From NCBI RefSeq assembly GCF_017348915.1, contig NZ_CP071383.1, positions 1,798,001 through 1,862,000 on the forward strand: a stretch of 64,000 nucleotides of DNA, in the 5' to 3' direction. Under the pieces are notes generated by a model that saw only the letters and a list, made by a program, of their open reading frames with translations, did no database searches and was not told the origin of the DNA. Below are positions 46,875 through 60,391 of this stretch, piece after piece. How positions within the stretch are numbered: the stretch's first letter is position 1; the number at the start of each line of letters is the position of its first letter. This stretch comes from Leclercia pneumoniae. GTDB taxonomy: Bacteria > Pseudomonadota > Gammaproteobacteria > Enterobacterales > Enterobacteriaceae. The translations under genes were made by a program, and so were the position numbers.

Positions 46875-48803
46875 ATGCCTGTTATTACTCTTCCTGATGG
46901 TAGCCAACGCCATTTCGACCACGCTGTAAGCCCAATGGATGTTGCCCTGAACATCGGTCCAGGCCTGGCGAAAGCCACCATTGCCGGCCGCGTGAATGGC
47001 GAACTGGTTGATGCTTCCGATCTCATTGAAAACGATGCGCAGCTCTCCATCATTACTGCGAAAGACGAAGAAGGTCTGGAGATTATTCGTCACTCCTGTG
47101 CGCATTTGTTAGGTCATGCCATCAAACAGCTGTGGCCCAATACCAAAATGGCGATTGGCCCGGTTATCGACAACGGCTTCTATTATGACGTTGATCTTGA
47201 CCACACCCTGACCCAGGAAGATATCGACGCGCTCGAAAAGCGTATGCACGAGCTCGCTGAAACCAACTACGATGTCATCAAGAAGAAAGTGAGCTGGCAC
47301 GAAGCGCGTGAAACCTTCGTGAAGCGTGGCGAGAGCTATAAAGTCTCTATTCTTGACGAGAACATCGCCCATGATGACAAGCCTGGCTTGTACCATCATG
47401 AAGAATACGTCGACATGTGCCGTGGACCGCACGTGCCGAATATGCGCTTCTGTCATCACTTTAAGCTGATGAAAATCGCCGGCGCTTACTGGCGTGGCGA
47501 CAGTAACAACAAAATGTTGCAGCGTATCTATGGTACGGCCTGGGCAGACAAAAAAGCCCTGAATGCCTACCTGCAGCGCCTGGAAGAGGCCGCAAAACGT
47601 GACCACCGTAAAATCGGTAAGCAGCTTGACCTGTATCATATGCAGGAAGAAGCACCGGGCATGGTGTTCTGGCACAACGATGGCTGGACCATCTTCCGCG
47701 AACTGGAAACCTTCGTACGCTCCAAGCTGAAAGAGTACCAGTACCAGGAAGTGAAAGGCCCGTTCATGATGGACCGCGTGCTGTGGGAAAAAACCGGCCA
47801 CTGGGAAAATTACAAAGATGCGATGTTCACTACCTCTTCCGAGAACCGTGAATACTGCATCAAGCCGATGAACTGCCCGGGTCACGTGCAAATCTTCAAC
47901 CAGGGTCTAAAATCCTACCGTGACCTGCCGCTGCGTATGGCTGAGTTCGGTAGCTGTCACCGTAACGAGCCATCAGGTGCGCTGCATGGTCTGATGCGTG
48001 TACGTGGCTTTACCCAGGATGATGCGCATATCTTCTGTACCGAAGATCAGGTTCGTGATGAAGTTAACGCCTGTATTCGTATGGTCTACGATATGTATAG
48101 CACCTTTGGCTTCGAGAAGATCGTCGTCAAACTCTCAACGCGTCCGGAAAAACGTATCGGTAGCGATGAGACCTGGGATCGCGCGGAAGCGGACCTCGCC
48201 GTGGCGCTGGAAGAGAACGGTATCCCGTTCGAATACCAGCTGGGTGAGGGCGCCTTCTACGGTCCTAAAATTGAATTTACCCTGTATGACTGCCTCGATC
48301 GCGCATGGCAGTGCGGAACAGTACAGCTGGACTTCTCCCTGCCGCAGCGTTTAAGCGCCTCTTATGTTGGCGAAGACAACGAGCGTCAGGTACCGGTTAT
48401 GATTCACCGTGCAATCCTCGGTTCTCTGGAGCGCTTCATCGGCATCCTGACCGAAGAGTTTGCTGGCTTCTTCCCAACCTGGCTGGCGCCAGTGCAGGTC
48501 GTGGTCATGAACATTACCGATTCTCAGGCCGATTACGTTAAAGAATTGACGCAGAAACTACAAAATGCGGGCATTCGCGTAAAAGCGGACTTGAGAAATG
48601 AGAAGATTGGCTTTAAAATCCGCGAGCACACTTTACGTCGTGTCCCTTATATGTTGGTCTGTGGTGATAAAGAGGTGGAAGCAGGCAAAGTTGCCGTTCG
48701 CACCCGCCGTGGTAAAGACCTGGGGAGCCTGGACGTAAGTGAAGTGATTGAGAAGCTGCAACAAGAGATTCGCAGCCGCAGTCTTCAACAACTGGAGGAA
48801 TAA
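46875..48803 (+). CDS. thrS: ThrS, threonyl-tRNA synthetase
   Basis: 642 residues, as in E. coli. Class II synthetase with N-terminal TGS domain (residues 1-62), editing domain with the [10 protein letters not shown] motif (near residue 73), and catalytic core with motif 2 region [20 protein letters not shown]; zinc ligands are expected from [10 protein letters not shown] and later histidines; a C-terminal anticodon-binding domain follows. infC starts 4 nt after its stop. Confidence 0.98.
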   Translation: MPVITLPDGSQRHFDHAVSPMDVALNIGPGLAKATIAGRVNGELVDASDLIENDAQLSIITAKDEEGLEIIRHSCAHLLGHAIKQLWPNTKMAIGPVIDNGFYYDVDLDHTLTQEDIDALEKRMHELAETNYDVIKKKVSWHEARETFVKRGESYKVSILDENIAHDDKPGLYHHEEYVDMCRGPHVPNMRFCHHFKLMKIAGAYWRGDSNNKMLQRIYGTAWADKKALNAYLQRLEEAAKRDHRKIGKQLDLYHMQEEAPGMVFWHNDGWTIFRELETFVRSKLKEYQYQEVKGPFMMDRVLWEKTGHWENYKDAMFTTSSENREYCIKPMNCPGHVQIFNQGLKSYRDLPLRMAEFGSCHRNEPSGALHGLMRVRGFTQDDAHIFCTEDQVRDEVNACIRMVYDMYSTFGFEKIVVKLSTRPEKRIGSDETWDRAEADLAVALEENGIPFEYQLGEGAFYGPKIEFTLYDCLDRAWQCGTVQLDFSLPQRLSASYVGEDNERQVPVMIHRAILGSLERFIGILTEEFAGFFPTWLAPVQVVVMNITDSQADYVKELTQKLQNAGIRVKADLRNEKIGFKIREHTLRRVPYMLVCGDKEVEAGKVAVRTRRGKDLGSLDVSEVIEKLQQEIRSRSLQQLEE

Positions 48804-49644
<841 letters not shown>

Positions 49645-49671
49645 GCCGTTAACGTTTAATTTTTTTACTAA

Positions 49672-50052
<381 letters not shown>

Positions 50053-50060
50053 GCCAGTTG

Positions 50061-50086
50061 AAAGAGGGGGCTTTGCTCCCTCTTTT
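50061..50086 (+). terminator. rplT terminator
   Basis: AAAGAGGGGGC-TTT-GCTCCCTCTTTT, 10-11 pair stem with one mismatch and short T tract. Confidence 0.82.
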
Positions 50087-50088
50087 CA

Positions 50089-50211
50089 TATACCCGTCAT
50101 ACTTCAAGCTGTACCTGCATTGGCTGCGTTCGTTCACTTCAGTCACTGATGTAAGGGCCTGAGGATTCTCTCTCTTGCCGCCTTGTTACAACGTGAATTA
50201 TTTGGGGTATA
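50089..50211. repeat. ERIC (IRU) element
   Basis: A 123-bp imperfect palindrome beginning TATACCCGTCATACTTCAAG and ending GAATTATTTGGGGTATA. The middle holds ATGTAAGGGCCTGAGGATTC and, on the other strand, CAGTGACTGAAGTGAACG, which correspond to the classical ERIC1R and ERIC2 sites. It sits between the rplT terminator and the pheM promoter. Full-length ERIC is about 127 bp, so this copy is essentially complete. Confidence 0.88.
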
Positions 50212-50225
50212 ACCTTATCAGAACA

Positions 50226-50254
50226 TTGACATTTATCCGTGCAGGCTTTTCAAT
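50226..50254 (+). promoter_or_regulatory. Candidate pheM-pheST-ihfA promoter
   Basis: Perfect -35 TTGACA (50226-50231), 17-bp spacer, TTCAAT as -10. It begins 15 bp after the ERIC end and 67 bp before pheM. Confidence 0.6.
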
Positions 50255-50292
50255 AAGCGCTTAACGGTTTTTCCACACAAGGTAACGCAAGC

Positions 50293-50337
50293 ATGAATGC
50301 TGCTATTTTCCGCTTCTTCTTTTACTTTAGCACCTGA
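50293..50337 (+). CDS. pheM: PheM, phenylalanyl-tRNA synthetase leader peptide
   Basis: 14 residues, [14 protein letters not shown], with five phenylalanines, identical in form to E. coli PheM. Ribosome stalling at the Phe codons when tRNA-Phe charging is low prevents the downstream terminator from forming. Confidence 0.96.
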
Positions 50338-50386
50338 ATTCAGGAGGCTAGCGCGTGAAAGATGAAACGAAAAACAGCGCCAATTA

Positions 50387-50410
50387 AGCCTCCCGATGGA
50401 GGCTTTTTTT
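50387..50410 (+). terminator. pheST attenuator terminator
   Basis: AGCCTCC-CGAT-GGAGGCT followed by T6, between pheM and pheS. CAGGAGGCTAGCGCG at 50341-50355 can pair with its left arm as an antiterminator. Confidence 0.92.
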
Positions 50411-50432
50411 GTGTCTAAATTCGAGAGATTAA

Positions 50433-51458
<1,026 letters not shown>

Positions 51459-51473
51459 GGGCAGGACAGAACA

Positions 51474-53861
51474 ATGAAATTCAGTGAACTGTGGCTACGC
51501 GAATGGGTGAATACCTCTCTCGACAGCGAAGCGCTTTCTAACCAGATCACCATGGCTGGCCTGGAAGTGGACGGCGTTGAGCCGGTTGCGGGCGCTTTCA
51601 ACGGCGTGGTAGTGGGCGAAGTGGTGGAGTGCGGTCAGCACCCTAACGCCGATAAATTGCGTGTTACCAAGATCAACGTAGGCGGCGAACGCCTGCTGGA
51701 TATCGTCTGCGGCGCACCTAACTGTCGCCAGGGGCTGAAAGTTGCGGTGGCGACTATCGGCGCCGTACTGCCGGGTGACTTCAAAATTAAAGCCGCAAAA
51801 CTGCGCGGCGAGCCTTCCGAAGGCATGCTTTGCTCCTTCTCTGAGCTGGGTATTTCCGACGATCATAACGGTATTATCGAATTGCCGGCCGATGCGCCTG
51901 TCGGTACCGACATTCGTGAGTACCTGAAACTCGATGACAACACCATCGAAATTAGCGTTACGCCAAACCGTGCGGATTGCTTAGGTATTATCGGTGTGGC
52001 ACGTGACGTCGCCGTGCTGAATCAGACCGAGCTGAACGTACCAGAAATCGTGCCTGTTGAAGCGACCATCAGCGACACGCTGCCTATCCAGGTTGAAGCT
52101 GCAGACGCCTGTCCGCGCTACCTGGGGCGTGTGGTCAAAGGCATCAACGTGAAAGCGCCAACTCCGCTGTGGATGAAAGAGAAGCTTCGTCGTTGCGGCA
52201 TTCGCTCTATCGATGCCGTCGTTGACGTCACTAACTACGTTCTGCTGGAGCTGGGTCAGCCGATGCACGCGTTCGATAAAGATCGTATCGAAGGCGGCAT
52301 CGTGGTGCGTATGGCGAAAGAGGGCGAAACCCTGGTTCTGCTGGACGGCACCGAAGCCAAACTGAATGCCGATACGCTGGTAATTGCTGACCATAACAAA
52401 GCGCTGGCCATGGGCGGCATCTTTGGTGGGGAGCACTCTGGGGTTAATGATGAAACGCAGAACGTGCTGCTGGAGTGTGCGTTCTTCAGTCCGCTCTCCA
52501 TCACCGGTCGTGCACGTCGTCACGGCCTGCACACCGATGCGTCTCACCGCTACGAGCGTGGTGTGGATCCTGCACTGCAGTATAAAGCGATGGAGCGTGC
52601 GACACGCTTGCTGCTCGATATCTGCGGCGGCGAAGCAGGCCCGGTTATCGATGTCACTCACGAAGCGACCCTGCCGAAGCGTGCAACCATTACGCTGCGC
52701 CGCAGCAAGCTGGATCGCCTGATTGGTCACCACATTGCCGATGCGCAGGTAGGTGACATTCTTCGCCGTCTGGGCTGCGAAGTGACCGAAGGTCAGGATC
52801 AGTGGCAGGCTGTTGCCCCAAGCTGGCGTTTCGATATGGAGATCGAAGAGGATCTGGTTGAGGAAGTTGCCCGCGTCTATGGCTACAACAACATTCCTGA
52901 CGCCCCTGTTCAGGCGGGTCTGGTCATGGGCTCGCACCGCGAAGCTGACCTGTCCCTGAAGCGAGTGAAAACCATGCTTAACGACAAAGGCTACCAGGAA
53001 GTCATCACCTACAGCTTTGTCGATCCGAAAGTGCAGCAGCTGGTTCATCCAGGTGAAGACGCGCTGATTTTGCCAAGCCCAATCTCCAGCGAAATGTCTG
53101 CAATGCGCTTGTCATTGCTGACCGGTCTGCTGAGTACCATCGTTTATAACCAGAACCGTCAGCAGAGCCGCGTACGTATCTTTGAAACCGGCCTGCGTTT
53201 CGTACCGGATACCCAGGCTGATCTCGGTATCCGTCAGGATCTGATGCTGGCCGGCGCCATTTGCGGCAACCGCTACGAAGAGCACTGGGATCTGACGAAA
53301 AACAGCGTTGATTTCTACGATTTGAAAGGTGACCTCGAGTCCGTGCTCGATCTGACCGGTAAATTATCCGAAATTGAGTTCCGTGCTGAAGCTATTCCAG
53401 CCCTGCATCCGGGCCAGTGTGCGGCAATTTATCTGCAGGGAGAACGCGTTGGTGTCATTGGCGTTATCCATCCAGAGCTTGAGCGTAAACTGGACCTGAA
53501 TGGCCGTACGCTGGCGTTTGAGCTGGAGTGGAACAAGGTTGCAGACCGCGTTATTCCTCAGGCTCAGGACGTTTCTCGCTTCCCGGCGAACCGTCGTGAT
53601 ATCGCTGTTGTGGTGGCCGAAAACGTGCCTGCCGCAGATATTTTGGCCGAATGTAAGAAAGTTGGCGTAAATCAGGTAGTTGGCGTAAACTTATTTGACG
53701 TGTACCGCGGCAAGGGCGTAGCAGAGGGCTTTAAGAGCCTGGCTATCAGCCTGATCCTTCAGGATACCGGCCGTACACTCGAAGAAGAGGAGATTGCCGC
53801 TACCGTTGCCAAATGTGTAGAGGCATTAAAAGAGCGATTCCAGGCATCATTGAGGGATTGA
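51474..53861 (+). CDS. pheT: PheT, phenylalanyl-tRNA synthetase beta subunit
   Basis: 795 residues, as in E. coli. It has an N-terminal OB-like tRNA-binding domain ([19 protein letters not shown]), B3/B4 editing region, B5 domain and a C-terminal ferredoxin-like anticodon-binding domain ([12 protein letters not shown]). Required for tRNA recognition and hydrolysis of Tyr-tRNA-Phe. ihfA follows 4 bp after the stop. Confidence 0.98.
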   Translation: MKFSELWLREWVNTSLDSEALSNQITMAGLEVDGVEPVAGAFNGVVVGEVVECGQHPNADKLRVTKINVGGERLLDIVCGAPNCRQGLKVAVATIGAVLPGDFKIKAAKLRGEPSEGMLCSFSELGISDDHNGIIELPADAPVGTDIREYLKLDDNTIEISVTPNRADCLGIIGVARDVAVLNQTELNVPEIVPVEATISDTLPIQVEAADACPRYLGRVVKGINVKAPTPLWMKEKLRRCGIRSIDAVVDVTNYVLLELGQPMHAFDKDRIEGGIVVRMAKEGETLVLLDGTEAKLNADTLVIADHNKALAMGGIFGGEHSGVNDETQNVLLECAFFSPLSITGRARRHGLHTDASHRYERGVDPALQYKAMERATRLLLDICGGEAGPVIDVTHEATLPKRATITLRRSKLDRLIGHHIADAQVGDILRRLGCEVTEGQDQWQAVAPSWRFDMEIEEDLVEEVARVYGYNNIPDAPVQAGLVMGSHREADLSLKRVKTMLNDKGYQEVITYSFVDPKVQQLVHPGEDALILPSPISSEMSAMRLSLLTGLLSTIVYNQNRQQSRVRIFETGLRFVPDTQADLGIRQDLMLAGAICGNRYEEHWDLTKNSVDFYDLKGDLESVLDLTGKLSEIEFRAEAIPALHPGQCAAIYLQGERVGVIGVIHPELERKLDLNGRTLAFELEWNKVADRVIPQAQDVSRFPANRRDIAVVVAENVPAADILAECKKVGVNQVVGVNLFDVYRGKGVAEGFKSLAISLILQDTGRTLEEEEIAATVAKCVEALKERFQASLRD

Positions 53862-53865
53862 ACCT

Positions 53866-54165
53866 ATGGCGCTTACAAAAGCTGAAATGTCAGAATATCT
53901 GTTTGATAAGCTTGGGCTTAGCAAACGGGATGCTAAAGAGCTGGTAGAGCTGTTTTTCGAAGAGATCCGTCGTGCTCTGGAAAATGGTGAGCAGGTAAAA
54001 CTCTCCGGCTTTGGCAATTTTGATTTGCGAGACAAAAACCAACGTCCGGGCCGTAACCCGAAGACGGGGGAAGATATTCCCATTACAGCCCGCCGCGTGG
54101 TGACCTTCAGACCCGGACAGAAGTTAAAAAGCCGTGTCGAAAACGCTTCGCCAAAAGCAGAGTGA
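53866..54165 (+). CDS. ihfA: IhfA, integration host factor alpha subunit
   Basis: 99 residues, as in E. coli. HU/IHF-family DNA-bending protein; the beta-arm segment [20 protein letters not shown] contains the intercalating proline. Begins 4 bp after pheT, with its ribosome site inside the pheT end. Makes IHF with IhfB; IHF also helps sigma-54 promoters such as those at yeaG and astC. Strong terminator follows. Confidence 0.98.
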   Translation: MALTKAEMSEYLFDKLGLSKRDAKELVELFFEEIRRALENGEQVKLSGFGNFDLRDKNQRPGRNPKTGEDIPITARRVVTFRPGQKLKSRVENASPKAE

Positions 54166-54177
54166 TATGAACTAACT

Positions 54178-54204
54178 AAAAAGGCCGCTTTTGCGGCCTT
54201 TTTT
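54178..54204 (+). terminator. ihfA rho-independent terminator
   Basis: AAAGGCCGC-TTTT-GCGGCCTTT followed by a T-run, 13 bp after ihfA. Confidence 0.93.
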
Positions 54205-54266
54205 CTTTGCGCTGTTGTAAACCCACCGTAAAATCAATCACCTCATTCATACGCATAATGATACCC

Positions 54267-55247
54267 ATGCCCGAATTCGCCCGTCATCAATACCGCGCCG
54301 ATCTGCGAAAATTACTGTTGCTGATAGTGGCGCTGGTAGCGGCCCTGGGGTTTAGCCTGTGTGCAGGTGAGCAGTGGATTTCGCCGCAGGCCTGGTTTAG
54401 TGATGATGCGCGTCTTTACATCTGGCAAATACGGCTTCCGCGTACCCTGGCGGTGGTGTTGGTGGGGGCGGCTCTGGCCCTGAGCGGTACCATTATGCAG
54501 GCGCTGTTTGATAATCCCCTCGCCGAGCCCGGTCTGTTGGGCGTCTCAAACGGTGCCGGTGTGGGTCTGATTGCGGCAGTCATGTTGGGGGGCGGGGCGC
54601 TCTCGGGGACGGCGCTAAGCCTCTACGCCATTCTCGGCGCGCTGATTATTACCACTATCCTGCTGCGCTGCGCCCGCAAACATCTCTCCTCCAGTCGCCT
54701 GCTGTTGGCAGGCGTGGCGCTGGGCATTATCTGTAGCGCCCTCATGACCTGGGCGGTCTATTTCTCCACCTCGTTTGACCTTCGCCAGCTAATGTACTGG
54801 ATGATGGGGGGCTTTGGGGGTGTCGACTGGAGTCAAGGCTGGCTGATGCTACTGCTGATACCTGTGATTCTCTGGGCGTGCCTGCAAGCCTCGCCGCTGA
54901 ATATGTTAGTGCTGGGAGAGACCTCCGCGCGCCAGCTCGGCCTGCCGCTGACCTTCTGGCGTAACACGCTGGTGATGGCTATCGGATGGATGGTGGGCGT
55001 CAGCGTGGCGCTGGCGGGTGCCATCGGATTTATTGGTCTTGTCATTCCACACATGCTGCGCTTAGCCGGTATCACCGATCATCGTCTGTTGCTGCCTGCC
55101 GCGGCGGTGGCCGGGGGGGCCATATTGCTGCTGGCCGATATCATCGCCAGGCTGGCGCTGAATGCTGCAGAACTGCCCATCGGTGTCGTGACCGCGACAT
55201 TGGGCGCACCGGTGTTTATCTGGCTACTCTTAAAGGCCGGACGTTAA
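54267..55247 (+). CDS. btuC: BtuC, vitamin B12 ABC transporter permease
   Basis: 326 residues, as in E. coli, from ATG 54267 ([15 protein letters not shown]), which aligns with the E. coli N-terminus. Earlier in-frame ATGs (54207, 54258) exist, and none has a good Shine-Dalgarno. FecCD-family permease with about ten transmembrane helices; [14 protein letters not shown] and the L-loop coupling region [16 protein letters not shown] are visible. With BtuD and BtuF it imports cobalamin. Confidence 0.95.
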   Translation: MPEFARHQYRADLRKLLLLIVALVAALGFSLCAGEQWISPQAWFSDDARLYIWQIRLPRTLAVVLVGAALALSGTIMQALFDNPLAEPGLLGVSNGAGVGLIAAVMLGGGALSGTALSLYAILGALIITTILLRCARKHLSSSRLLLAGVALGIICSALMTWAVYFSTSFDLRQLMYWMMGGFGGVDWSQGWLMLLLIPVILWACLQASPLNMLVLGETSARQLGLPLTFWRNTLVMAIGWMVGVSVALAGAIGFIGLVIPHMLRLAGITDHRLLLPAAAVAGGAILLLADIIARLALNAAELPIGVVTATLGAPVFIWLLLKAGR

Positions 55248-55283
55248 TCGCCGCCAACCTGAAACACAACCTGAGGTAAAACT

Positions 55284-55835
55284 ATGTCGACAGATATTTT
55301 GCATACTGAAGTGACGACCATCGATGGGGAAAAGACCACCCTGGAAAGCTATAAAGGTAACGTTTTGCTGGTGGTGAACGTGGCATCAAAATGTGGCCTC
55401 ACGCCGCAGTATGAACAGCTGGAAGCGCTGCAAAAGAGCAAAGAACAAGAGGGCTTCACCGTACTCGGCTTCCCGTGCAATCAGTTTCTGGGACAGGAGC
55501 CAGGCAGCGAAGAAGAGATCAAGACCTTCTGCAGCACGACTTATGGCGTGACGTTCCCGATGTTCAGTAAGGTAGAGGTTAACGGAGAACAGCGTCATCC
55601 TCTCTACCAGAAGCTTATCGCTGCGGCTCCTGCGGCCGTCGCTCCAGAGGGCAGTGGTTTTTACGAGCGAATGGCAAGCAAAGGTCGCGCGCCGCTCTAT
55701 CCGGACGATATTCTTTGGAACTTCGAGAAATTCCTCATTGGCCGCGACGGACAGGTCATTCAGCGCTTTTCACCGGATATGACGCCAGACGATCCGCAAA
55801 TCACTGCCGCCATTGAGAAGGCACTGGCCAGCTAA
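55284..55835 (+). CDS. btuE: BtuE, thioredoxin/glutathione peroxidase
   Basis: 183 residues, as in E. coli. Glutathione-peroxidase fold with the peroxidatic Cys37 in [10 protein letters not shown], the [13 protein letters not shown] loop and WNFEKFL with the catalytic Trp/Asn. Despite its place between btuC and btuD it is not needed for B12 transport; it reduces peroxides. Its stop overlaps the btuD start (TAATG). Confidence 0.96.
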   Translation: MSTDILHTEVTTIDGEKTTLESYKGNVLLVVNVASKCGLTPQYEQLEALQKSKEQEGFTVLGFPCNQFLGQEPGSEEEIKTFCSTTYGVTFPMFSKVEVNGEQRHPLYQKLIAAAPAAVAPEGSGFYERMASKGRAPLYPDDILWNFEKFLIGRDGQVIQRFSPDMTPDDPQITAAIEKALAS

Positions 55836-56590
55836 TGACGGCGCTGATGCAGCTCAACGGCGTTGCGGTGGCGAACAGGCTAGGGCCGATCGATGTGCAG
55901 GTCAACGCAGGGGAGATTATTCACCTTGTGGGGCCGAACGGCGCCGGTAAAAGCACCTTGCTGAGCCGGATGTCAGGGTTGTCAGACGGTGCAGGGGAGA
56001 TCCTTTTTCAGGATAAACCGCTGGCCGACTGGTCGCCGGCCTCGCTTGCCACTCGACGCGCCTGGCTGGTTCAGCAGCAAACCCCGCCGTTTGCCATGCC
56101 GGTCTGGCACTATTTGATGCTGCATCAGCACGATAAAGCCCAGGAGTCGTTACTGCTGGAAGTTGCGGGCGCGCTGGGCGTTAAGGATAAGCTCACCCGC
56201 AATGTCAATCAGCTCTCCGGCGGCGAGTGGCAGCGAGTGCGCCTGGCTGCAGTGATCCTGCAAATTCATCCGTCAGGTAACCCACACGGCCAGTTACTGC
56301 TGCTGGATGAGCCAATGACCAGCCTTGATGTTGCGCAGCAGGTAGCGCTCGACAGAGCGCTCAGCGCGCTCTCGCAGCAGGGGATCGCCATTGTGATGAG
56401 CAGCCACGATCTTAATCATACGTTGCGGCATGCCCACCGCGTATGGCTATTAAAGCGCGGCGAGTTGCTCGCCAGCGGCGCGCGAGACAAGGTTTTAACC
56501 CCTCCTAATCTTGCCCGCGCCTACGGGATGCCATTCCGCCGGCTGGATATCGAAGGTCACAGAATGATCATTTCCACCGGACAGGAATAA
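55835..56590 (+). CDS. btuD: BtuD, vitamin B12 ABC transporter ATPase
   Basis: 251 residues (E. coli 249). ABC ATPase with Walker [10 protein letters not shown] at 33-41, signature [12 protein letters not shown], Walker B LLLLDEPM and the H-loop histidine in VMSSHDLNH. Partner of BtuC. The ATG shares one base with the btuE stop codon. Confidence 0.96.
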   Translation: MTALMQLNGVAVANRLGPIDVQVNAGEIIHLVGPNGAGKSTLLSRMSGLSDGAGEILFQDKPLADWSPASLATRRAWLVQQQTPPFAMPVWHYLMLHQHDKAQESLLLEVAGALGVKDKLTRNVNQLSGGEWQRVRLAAVILQIHPSGNPHGQLLLLDEPMTSLDVAQQVALDRALSALSQQGIAIVMSSHDLNHTLRHAHRVWLLKRGELLASGARDKVLTPPNLARAYGMPFRRLDIEGHRMIISTGQE

Positions 56591-56663
56591 GCGCAGGTTG
56601 CGCCGTAGCGCTAAGACAGGCTAAATTACGGAAAGAACAAAAAAAGCAGAGGATTCGTCTGGA

Positions 56664-57128
56664 ATGCGATTCTGGTTTCCCCTTGTGGTGGCGCTATTTC
56701 TGGCCGGGTGCAGTAGCCATCGTGCGCCACCGCCAAACGCGCGCCTCTCTGACTCGATCACGGTCATTGCTAACCTAAACGATCAGTTGCAGAACTGGCG
56801 CGGCACACCTTACCGCTATGGCGGGATGAGTCGTGGCGGGGTGGACTGCTCGGGCTTTGTGTTAATGACCTTCCGCGACAAGTTTGATTTGCAACTCCCC
56901 CGGGAGACGCGTAAACAGGCTGAAATAGGCACCGAAATTAATAAAGATGACCTCCTACCAGGGGATCTGGTTTTTTTCAAAACCGGGTCGGGCGAGAGTG
57001 GGCTTCACGTCGGTATTTATGATACCGACAACCAGTTTATTCACGCTTCTACCAGCCGCGGCGTGATGCGCTCGTCGCTGGATAATGTCTACTGGCGTAA
57101 AAATTTCTGGCAGGCCAGACGTATATAA
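56664..57128 (+). CDS. nlpC: NlpC, lipoprotein NlpC/P60 peptidase
   Basis: 154 residues, as in E. coli. Lipobox FLAGC with lipidated Cys16; NlpC/P60 catalytic triad Cys62 (GGVDCSGF), His115 (GLHVGIYD) and His127 (FIHAS). Predicted murein endopeptidase at the outer membrane. 73 bp after btuD, as in E. coli. Confidence 0.96.
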   Translation: MRFWFPLVVALFLAGCSSHRAPPPNARLSDSITVIANLNDQLQNWRGTPYRYGGMSRGGVDCSGFVLMTFRDKFDLQLPRETRKQAEIGTEINKDDLLPGDLVFFKTGSGESGLHVGIYDTDNQFIHASTSRGVMRSSLDNVYWRKNFWQARRI

Positions 57129-57398
57129 ATGGGTAGCGCCGCAAGGCGCGCTCGCTTTAAAAGTCCCGCAATATTCTTTCATCGACGTTATTTTCTGTTG
57201 TAATAATTAGCCGTAAATGCGTTGCTTATCAAAAACTGGCTATTAATGGATATCCAGGATAAGATTATTTCGAGTCTAAGGAAACTCCTAAAATTATAAC
57301 GGAACTAATGAAATTCTTCCTATTAAAATCCATGATATTGAATTACATATCTATATGTTTCAGGATGACACATAGCGTCATAAGTACGGGGCGGGAAA
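57129..57398. other. nlpC-ydiV intergenic region
   Basis: 270 bp, strongly AT-rich after about 57180, which marks the ydiV promoter region. No terminator with a clear T-run and no small gene were seen. Confidence 0.5.
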
Positions 57399-58118
57399 AT
57401 GATAATTACGCTGGATAACGCTTATCAGTCTGAGCTGTTAATAGTGCCAGCCCGCAATGATTCAGGGGCGCTAATCGGAATCGAAATAATCGTCAACTTT
57501 GTTGGCGTGGCTACAAATGTACGTATGCCGACTGAACTGGTTATGCCGTATCTCACGGCCAGGCAAGAGATTGAGCTGTTTCAGGAAAAGTTGTTACTGC
57601 TCGATAGCTGTAAACTCTTTTTTATTCAACATCAGCTGACCGCATGGATAAATATTACCCCTACGGTCGTAACCTGGTTAATTAGCGAAGGTAATGGTAT
57701 TGCAATTTGTGAACGTTACCCGTCACTCGAGTTTACTGTTAATGAGAATTATCCTGAACTTAATAAAGGAAAAGAAAATACCAGTTTGATGAACTTCGCG
57801 CTTCGCTTTCCGCTGGTATTAGCCAATTTTGGTGCGGGGGATGCCTCCACTAAAGCCATTTTCGATGGATTGTTTAATCGCGTGGCGCTGGATAAAAACT
57901 TCATTCAACAACATTTAACTGATCGAACGTTTGAACCCTTTATCCGGGCCATCATGATGCAGGTTTCACCTTATTGTCAGTCGGTGATGGTGGCTGGAGT
58001 GGATGACAAAGAGACCTTGCAGCGTCTGTCGGGTTTTGGCTTTAGCGCCATGCAGGGGAGTCTGTGGCCCCCGGTATCTGTAGAAAACATCACCTCCCTG
58101 GTGCAAGATAACCCTTAG
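57399..58118 (+). CDS. ydiV: YdiV (RflP), EAL-like anti-FlhDC factor
   Basis: 239 residues (E. coli 237). EAL-domain fold without the catalytic signature: the EAL tripeptide position reads GIEII and other metal ligands are missing, so it should neither bind nor hydrolyse cyclic-di-GMP. In E. coli and Salmonella this protein binds FlhD and sends FlhDC to ClpXP, repressing flagella. Conserved blocks include FFIQHQLTAWINITP, ENYPELNKGKEN and FDGLFNRVALDKNFIQQ. GGGGCGGGAAA precedes the ATG. The gene and its upstream region are richer in A+T than the neighbours. Confidence 0.9.
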   Translation: MIITLDNAYQSELLIVPARNDSGALIGIEIIVNFVGVATNVRMPTELVMPYLTARQEIELFQEKLLLLDSCKLFFIQHQLTAWINITPTVVTWLISEGNGIAICERYPSLEFTVNENYPELNKGKENTSLMNFALRFPLVLANFGAGDASTKAIFDGLFNRVALDKNFIQQHLTDRTFEPFIRAIMMQVSPYCQSVMVAGVDDKETLQRLSGFGFSAMQGSLWPPVSVENITSLVQDNP

Positions 58119-58172
58119 GTTACCCCGTGTTTAACACCGGATAAACGCACTACACTAAAGGCAGGAGGATCT

Positions 58173-59615
58173 ATGACCCTGTCTTTTACTTCTCACTGGC
58201 ATGATGAACTGCCAGGTTTTTACACCGCGCTGAAACCCACGCCGCTCAGTAATGCTCGTCTGGTCTGGCATAACGCCGCCCTGGCGGACGAACTGGGTAT
58301 CCCTGCATCACTGTTTACCCCAGCCGAAGGGGCTGGCGTCTGGGGAGGCGAAACGCTGCTCCCGGGCATGAAGCCGCTGGCACAGGTCTATAGCGGCCAC
58401 CAGTTTGGCGTCTGGGCCGGACAACTCGGCGATGGTCGTGGCATCCTGCTGGGCGAACAGCAGCTTGCGAATGGTCAGACGGTCGACTGGCACCTGAAAG
58501 GGGCTGGCCTGACGCCTTACTCCCGCATGGGGGATGGCCGAGCCGTTCTGCGCTCAACCATCCGGGAAGCTCTCGCTTCCGAGGCGATGCACGCGCTGGG
58601 CGTGCCCACCAGCCGTGCTTTATCGATCGTCACCAGCGATACCCCGGTATCACGTGAATCGGTGGAGCAGGGTGCGATGCTGATGCGTATAGCCCAAAGC
58701 CATGTGCGTTTCGGTCATTTTGAACACTTTTACTATCGCCGTGAGCCAGAAAAAGTGCGACAGCTGGCGGATTTCGTTATTGCCCATCACTGGCCCCACC
58801 TGCAGAACGATGCCGATAAGTATCGGCTCTGGTTCCGTGATGTTGTCGCCCGCACCGCCTCGCTAATGGCCTGCTGGCAGACGATCGGTTTTGCGCACGG
58901 GGTAATGAATACCGATAACATGTCGATACTGGGTCTGACTTTTGATTATGGCCCATACGGTTTTCTGGATGATTACCAGCCCGGTTTTATCTGTAACCAC
59001 TCCGATTATCAGGGACGCTATAGCTTCGATAACCAGCCGTCCGTGGGATTATGGAACCTGCAACGGCTGGCCCAGTCGTTATCGCCGTTTATCGACGTGG
59101 ATGCCCTCAATGATGCGCTCGATGAGTATCAGGAGGTGTTGCTGCAGCAGTACGGTAAACTGATGCGCCGCAAACTGGGGCTGATGCGTCAGGAGAAGGG
59201 CGATAACACCCTCCTGAACGGGCTGTTTACGCTGATGGCAAAAGAGGGCAGTGACTATACGCGAACCTTCCGCATGCTGGGCCAGACGGAGCGCCAAAGC
59301 GCGGCGTCCCCGCTGCGGGATGAATTTATTGACCGCCAGGCCTTCGACCAGTGGTTCGCGCTCTACCGCGAGCGCCTACAGCTGGAAGATGCGGACGATG
59401 CTGCCCGACAGACGCAAATGAACGCCGTCAACCCGGCAATGATACTGCGTAACTGGCTGGCACAGCGCGCTATCGAGCAGGCAGAGCAGGGCGATTATGC
59501 CGAACTCCATCGTCTACATGAGGCGCTTCGTACGCCGTTTGCCGAACGGGATGATGACTACGTCAGCCGCCCACCGGACTGGGGCAAGCGGCTGGAAGTG
59601 AGTTGCTCAAGCTAA
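58173..59615 (+). CDS. selO: SelO (YdiU), protein AMPylator pseudokinase
   Basis: 480 residues (E. coli 478). SelO-family pseudokinase with inverted ATP binding that transfers AMP to Ser/Thr/Tyr of redox proteins. Signatures: [48 protein letters not shown] (metal loop) and [11 protein letters not shown]. The C-terminus [15 protein letters not shown] contains the cysteine that replaces selenocysteine of eukaryotic SelO. AGGAGG upstream. Its stop overlaps that of convergent hmuV by 3-4 bp with no terminator between them. Confidence 0.96.
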   Translation: MTLSFTSHWHDELPGFYTALKPTPLSNARLVWHNAALADELGIPASLFTPAEGAGVWGGETLLPGMKPLAQVYSGHQFGVWAGQLGDGRGILLGEQQLANGQTVDWHLKGAGLTPYSRMGDGRAVLRSTIREALASEAMHALGVPTSRALSIVTSDTPVSRESVEQGAMLMRIAQSHVRFGHFEHFYYRREPEKVRQLADFVIAHHWPHLQNDADKYRLWFRDVVARTASLMACWQTIGFAHGVMNTDNMSILGLTFDYGPYGFLDDYQPGFICNHSDYQGRYSFDNQPSVGLWNLQRLAQSLSPFIDVDALNDALDEYQEVLLQQYGKLMRRKLGLMRQEKGDNTLLNGLFTLMAKEGSDYTRTFRMLGQTERQSAASPLRDEFIDRQAFDQWFALYRERLQLEDADDAARQTQMNAVNPAMILRNWLAQRAIEQAEQGDYAELHRLHEALRTPFAERDDDYVSRPPDWGKRLEVSCSS

Positions 59616-60391
59616 GGGACAAGAAAAACCTGCGGTGTGGCGCTGGCAGGATGCGTACCAACGTGGATCTCAGCGCCATACCAGCGGGTGAGGGTATCAG
59701 CTTGTAAAACATGCTGCGCTGTTCCCCCGGCAACGAGATCGCCGTTGTGCAGCAACAACACACGATCTGCCCACAGCGCGGCGAGGTTGAGATCGTGCAG
59801 GACAACGCACACATGCAGATGCCCGTGCCCCGTCAAACGCTTCAATAAACGCAGTATGTGTTGCTGGTGGTAAAGATCCAGCGCTGAGGTAGGTTCATCC
59901 AGAAACAGCCAGCCTCGGGGCGCCCCGTTGCGCCAGAGCTGCGCCAGCGCGCGGGCAAGTTGCACCCGCTGCTGCTCACCGCCGGAGAGCGCCGAATAAG
60001 AACGCCCGGCCAGCGGCAGGCAGCCGGTCAGCTGCATGGCCTGGGTGATTATCGATCTGTCCGGCGTTAAGCCCCAGGGGGTACGCCCCATGGCGACGAC
60101 CGCTTCAACCGGCCAGTCAAAACCAGGCTGGGTGAGCTGGCGCATCACCGCCCGGGTACGCGAAAGGGCCGGGGCGCTCCAGTGTGCCAGGTCTTTACCC
60201 TCGAGTTTGCACTGCCCGGCCTCGGGCTTCAGGTAGCCGGTCAGCAGCCGTAATAACGTCGATTTCCCCGCTCCGTTGGGGCCAATCAGCGCCACCAGTT
60301 CACCCGGTGCCAGAGTGAGGGAGATGTTGCGGATCACCGTCCGATCCGCCACGCGATAAGTCAGGTTTTGTGCGACAAACGTCTCAGCCAT
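59612..60391 (-). CDS. hmuV: HmuV, hemin ABC transporter ATPase
   Basis: 259 residues. ABC ATPase of the FepC/HmuV type: Walker [10 protein letters not shown] at 37-45, signature [15 protein letters not shown], Walker [13 protein letters not shown] and H-loop VLHDLNLAA. Drives haem import through HmuU. Overlaps hmuU by 8 bp, and its stop overlaps the selO stop. Last gene of hmuRSTUV. Confidence 0.94.
   Translation of the reverse strand: MAETFVAQNLTYRVADRTVIRNISLTLAPGELVALIGPNGAGKSTLLRLLTGYLKPEAGQCKLEGKDLAHWSAPALSRTRAVMRQLTQPGFDWPVEAVVAMGRTPWGLTPDRSIITQAMQLTGCLPLAGRSYSALSGGEQQRVQLARALAQLWRNGAPRGWLFLDEPTSALDLYHQQHILRLLKRLTGHGHLHVCVVLHDLNLAALWADRVLLLHNGDLVAGGTAQHVLQADTLTRWYGAEIHVGTHPASATPQVFLVP

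Noticed and set aside
51981..53048. Open frame of 355 codons antisense to pheT
   Set aside because: pheT is a certain essential gene; the antisense frame has no protein-like features.
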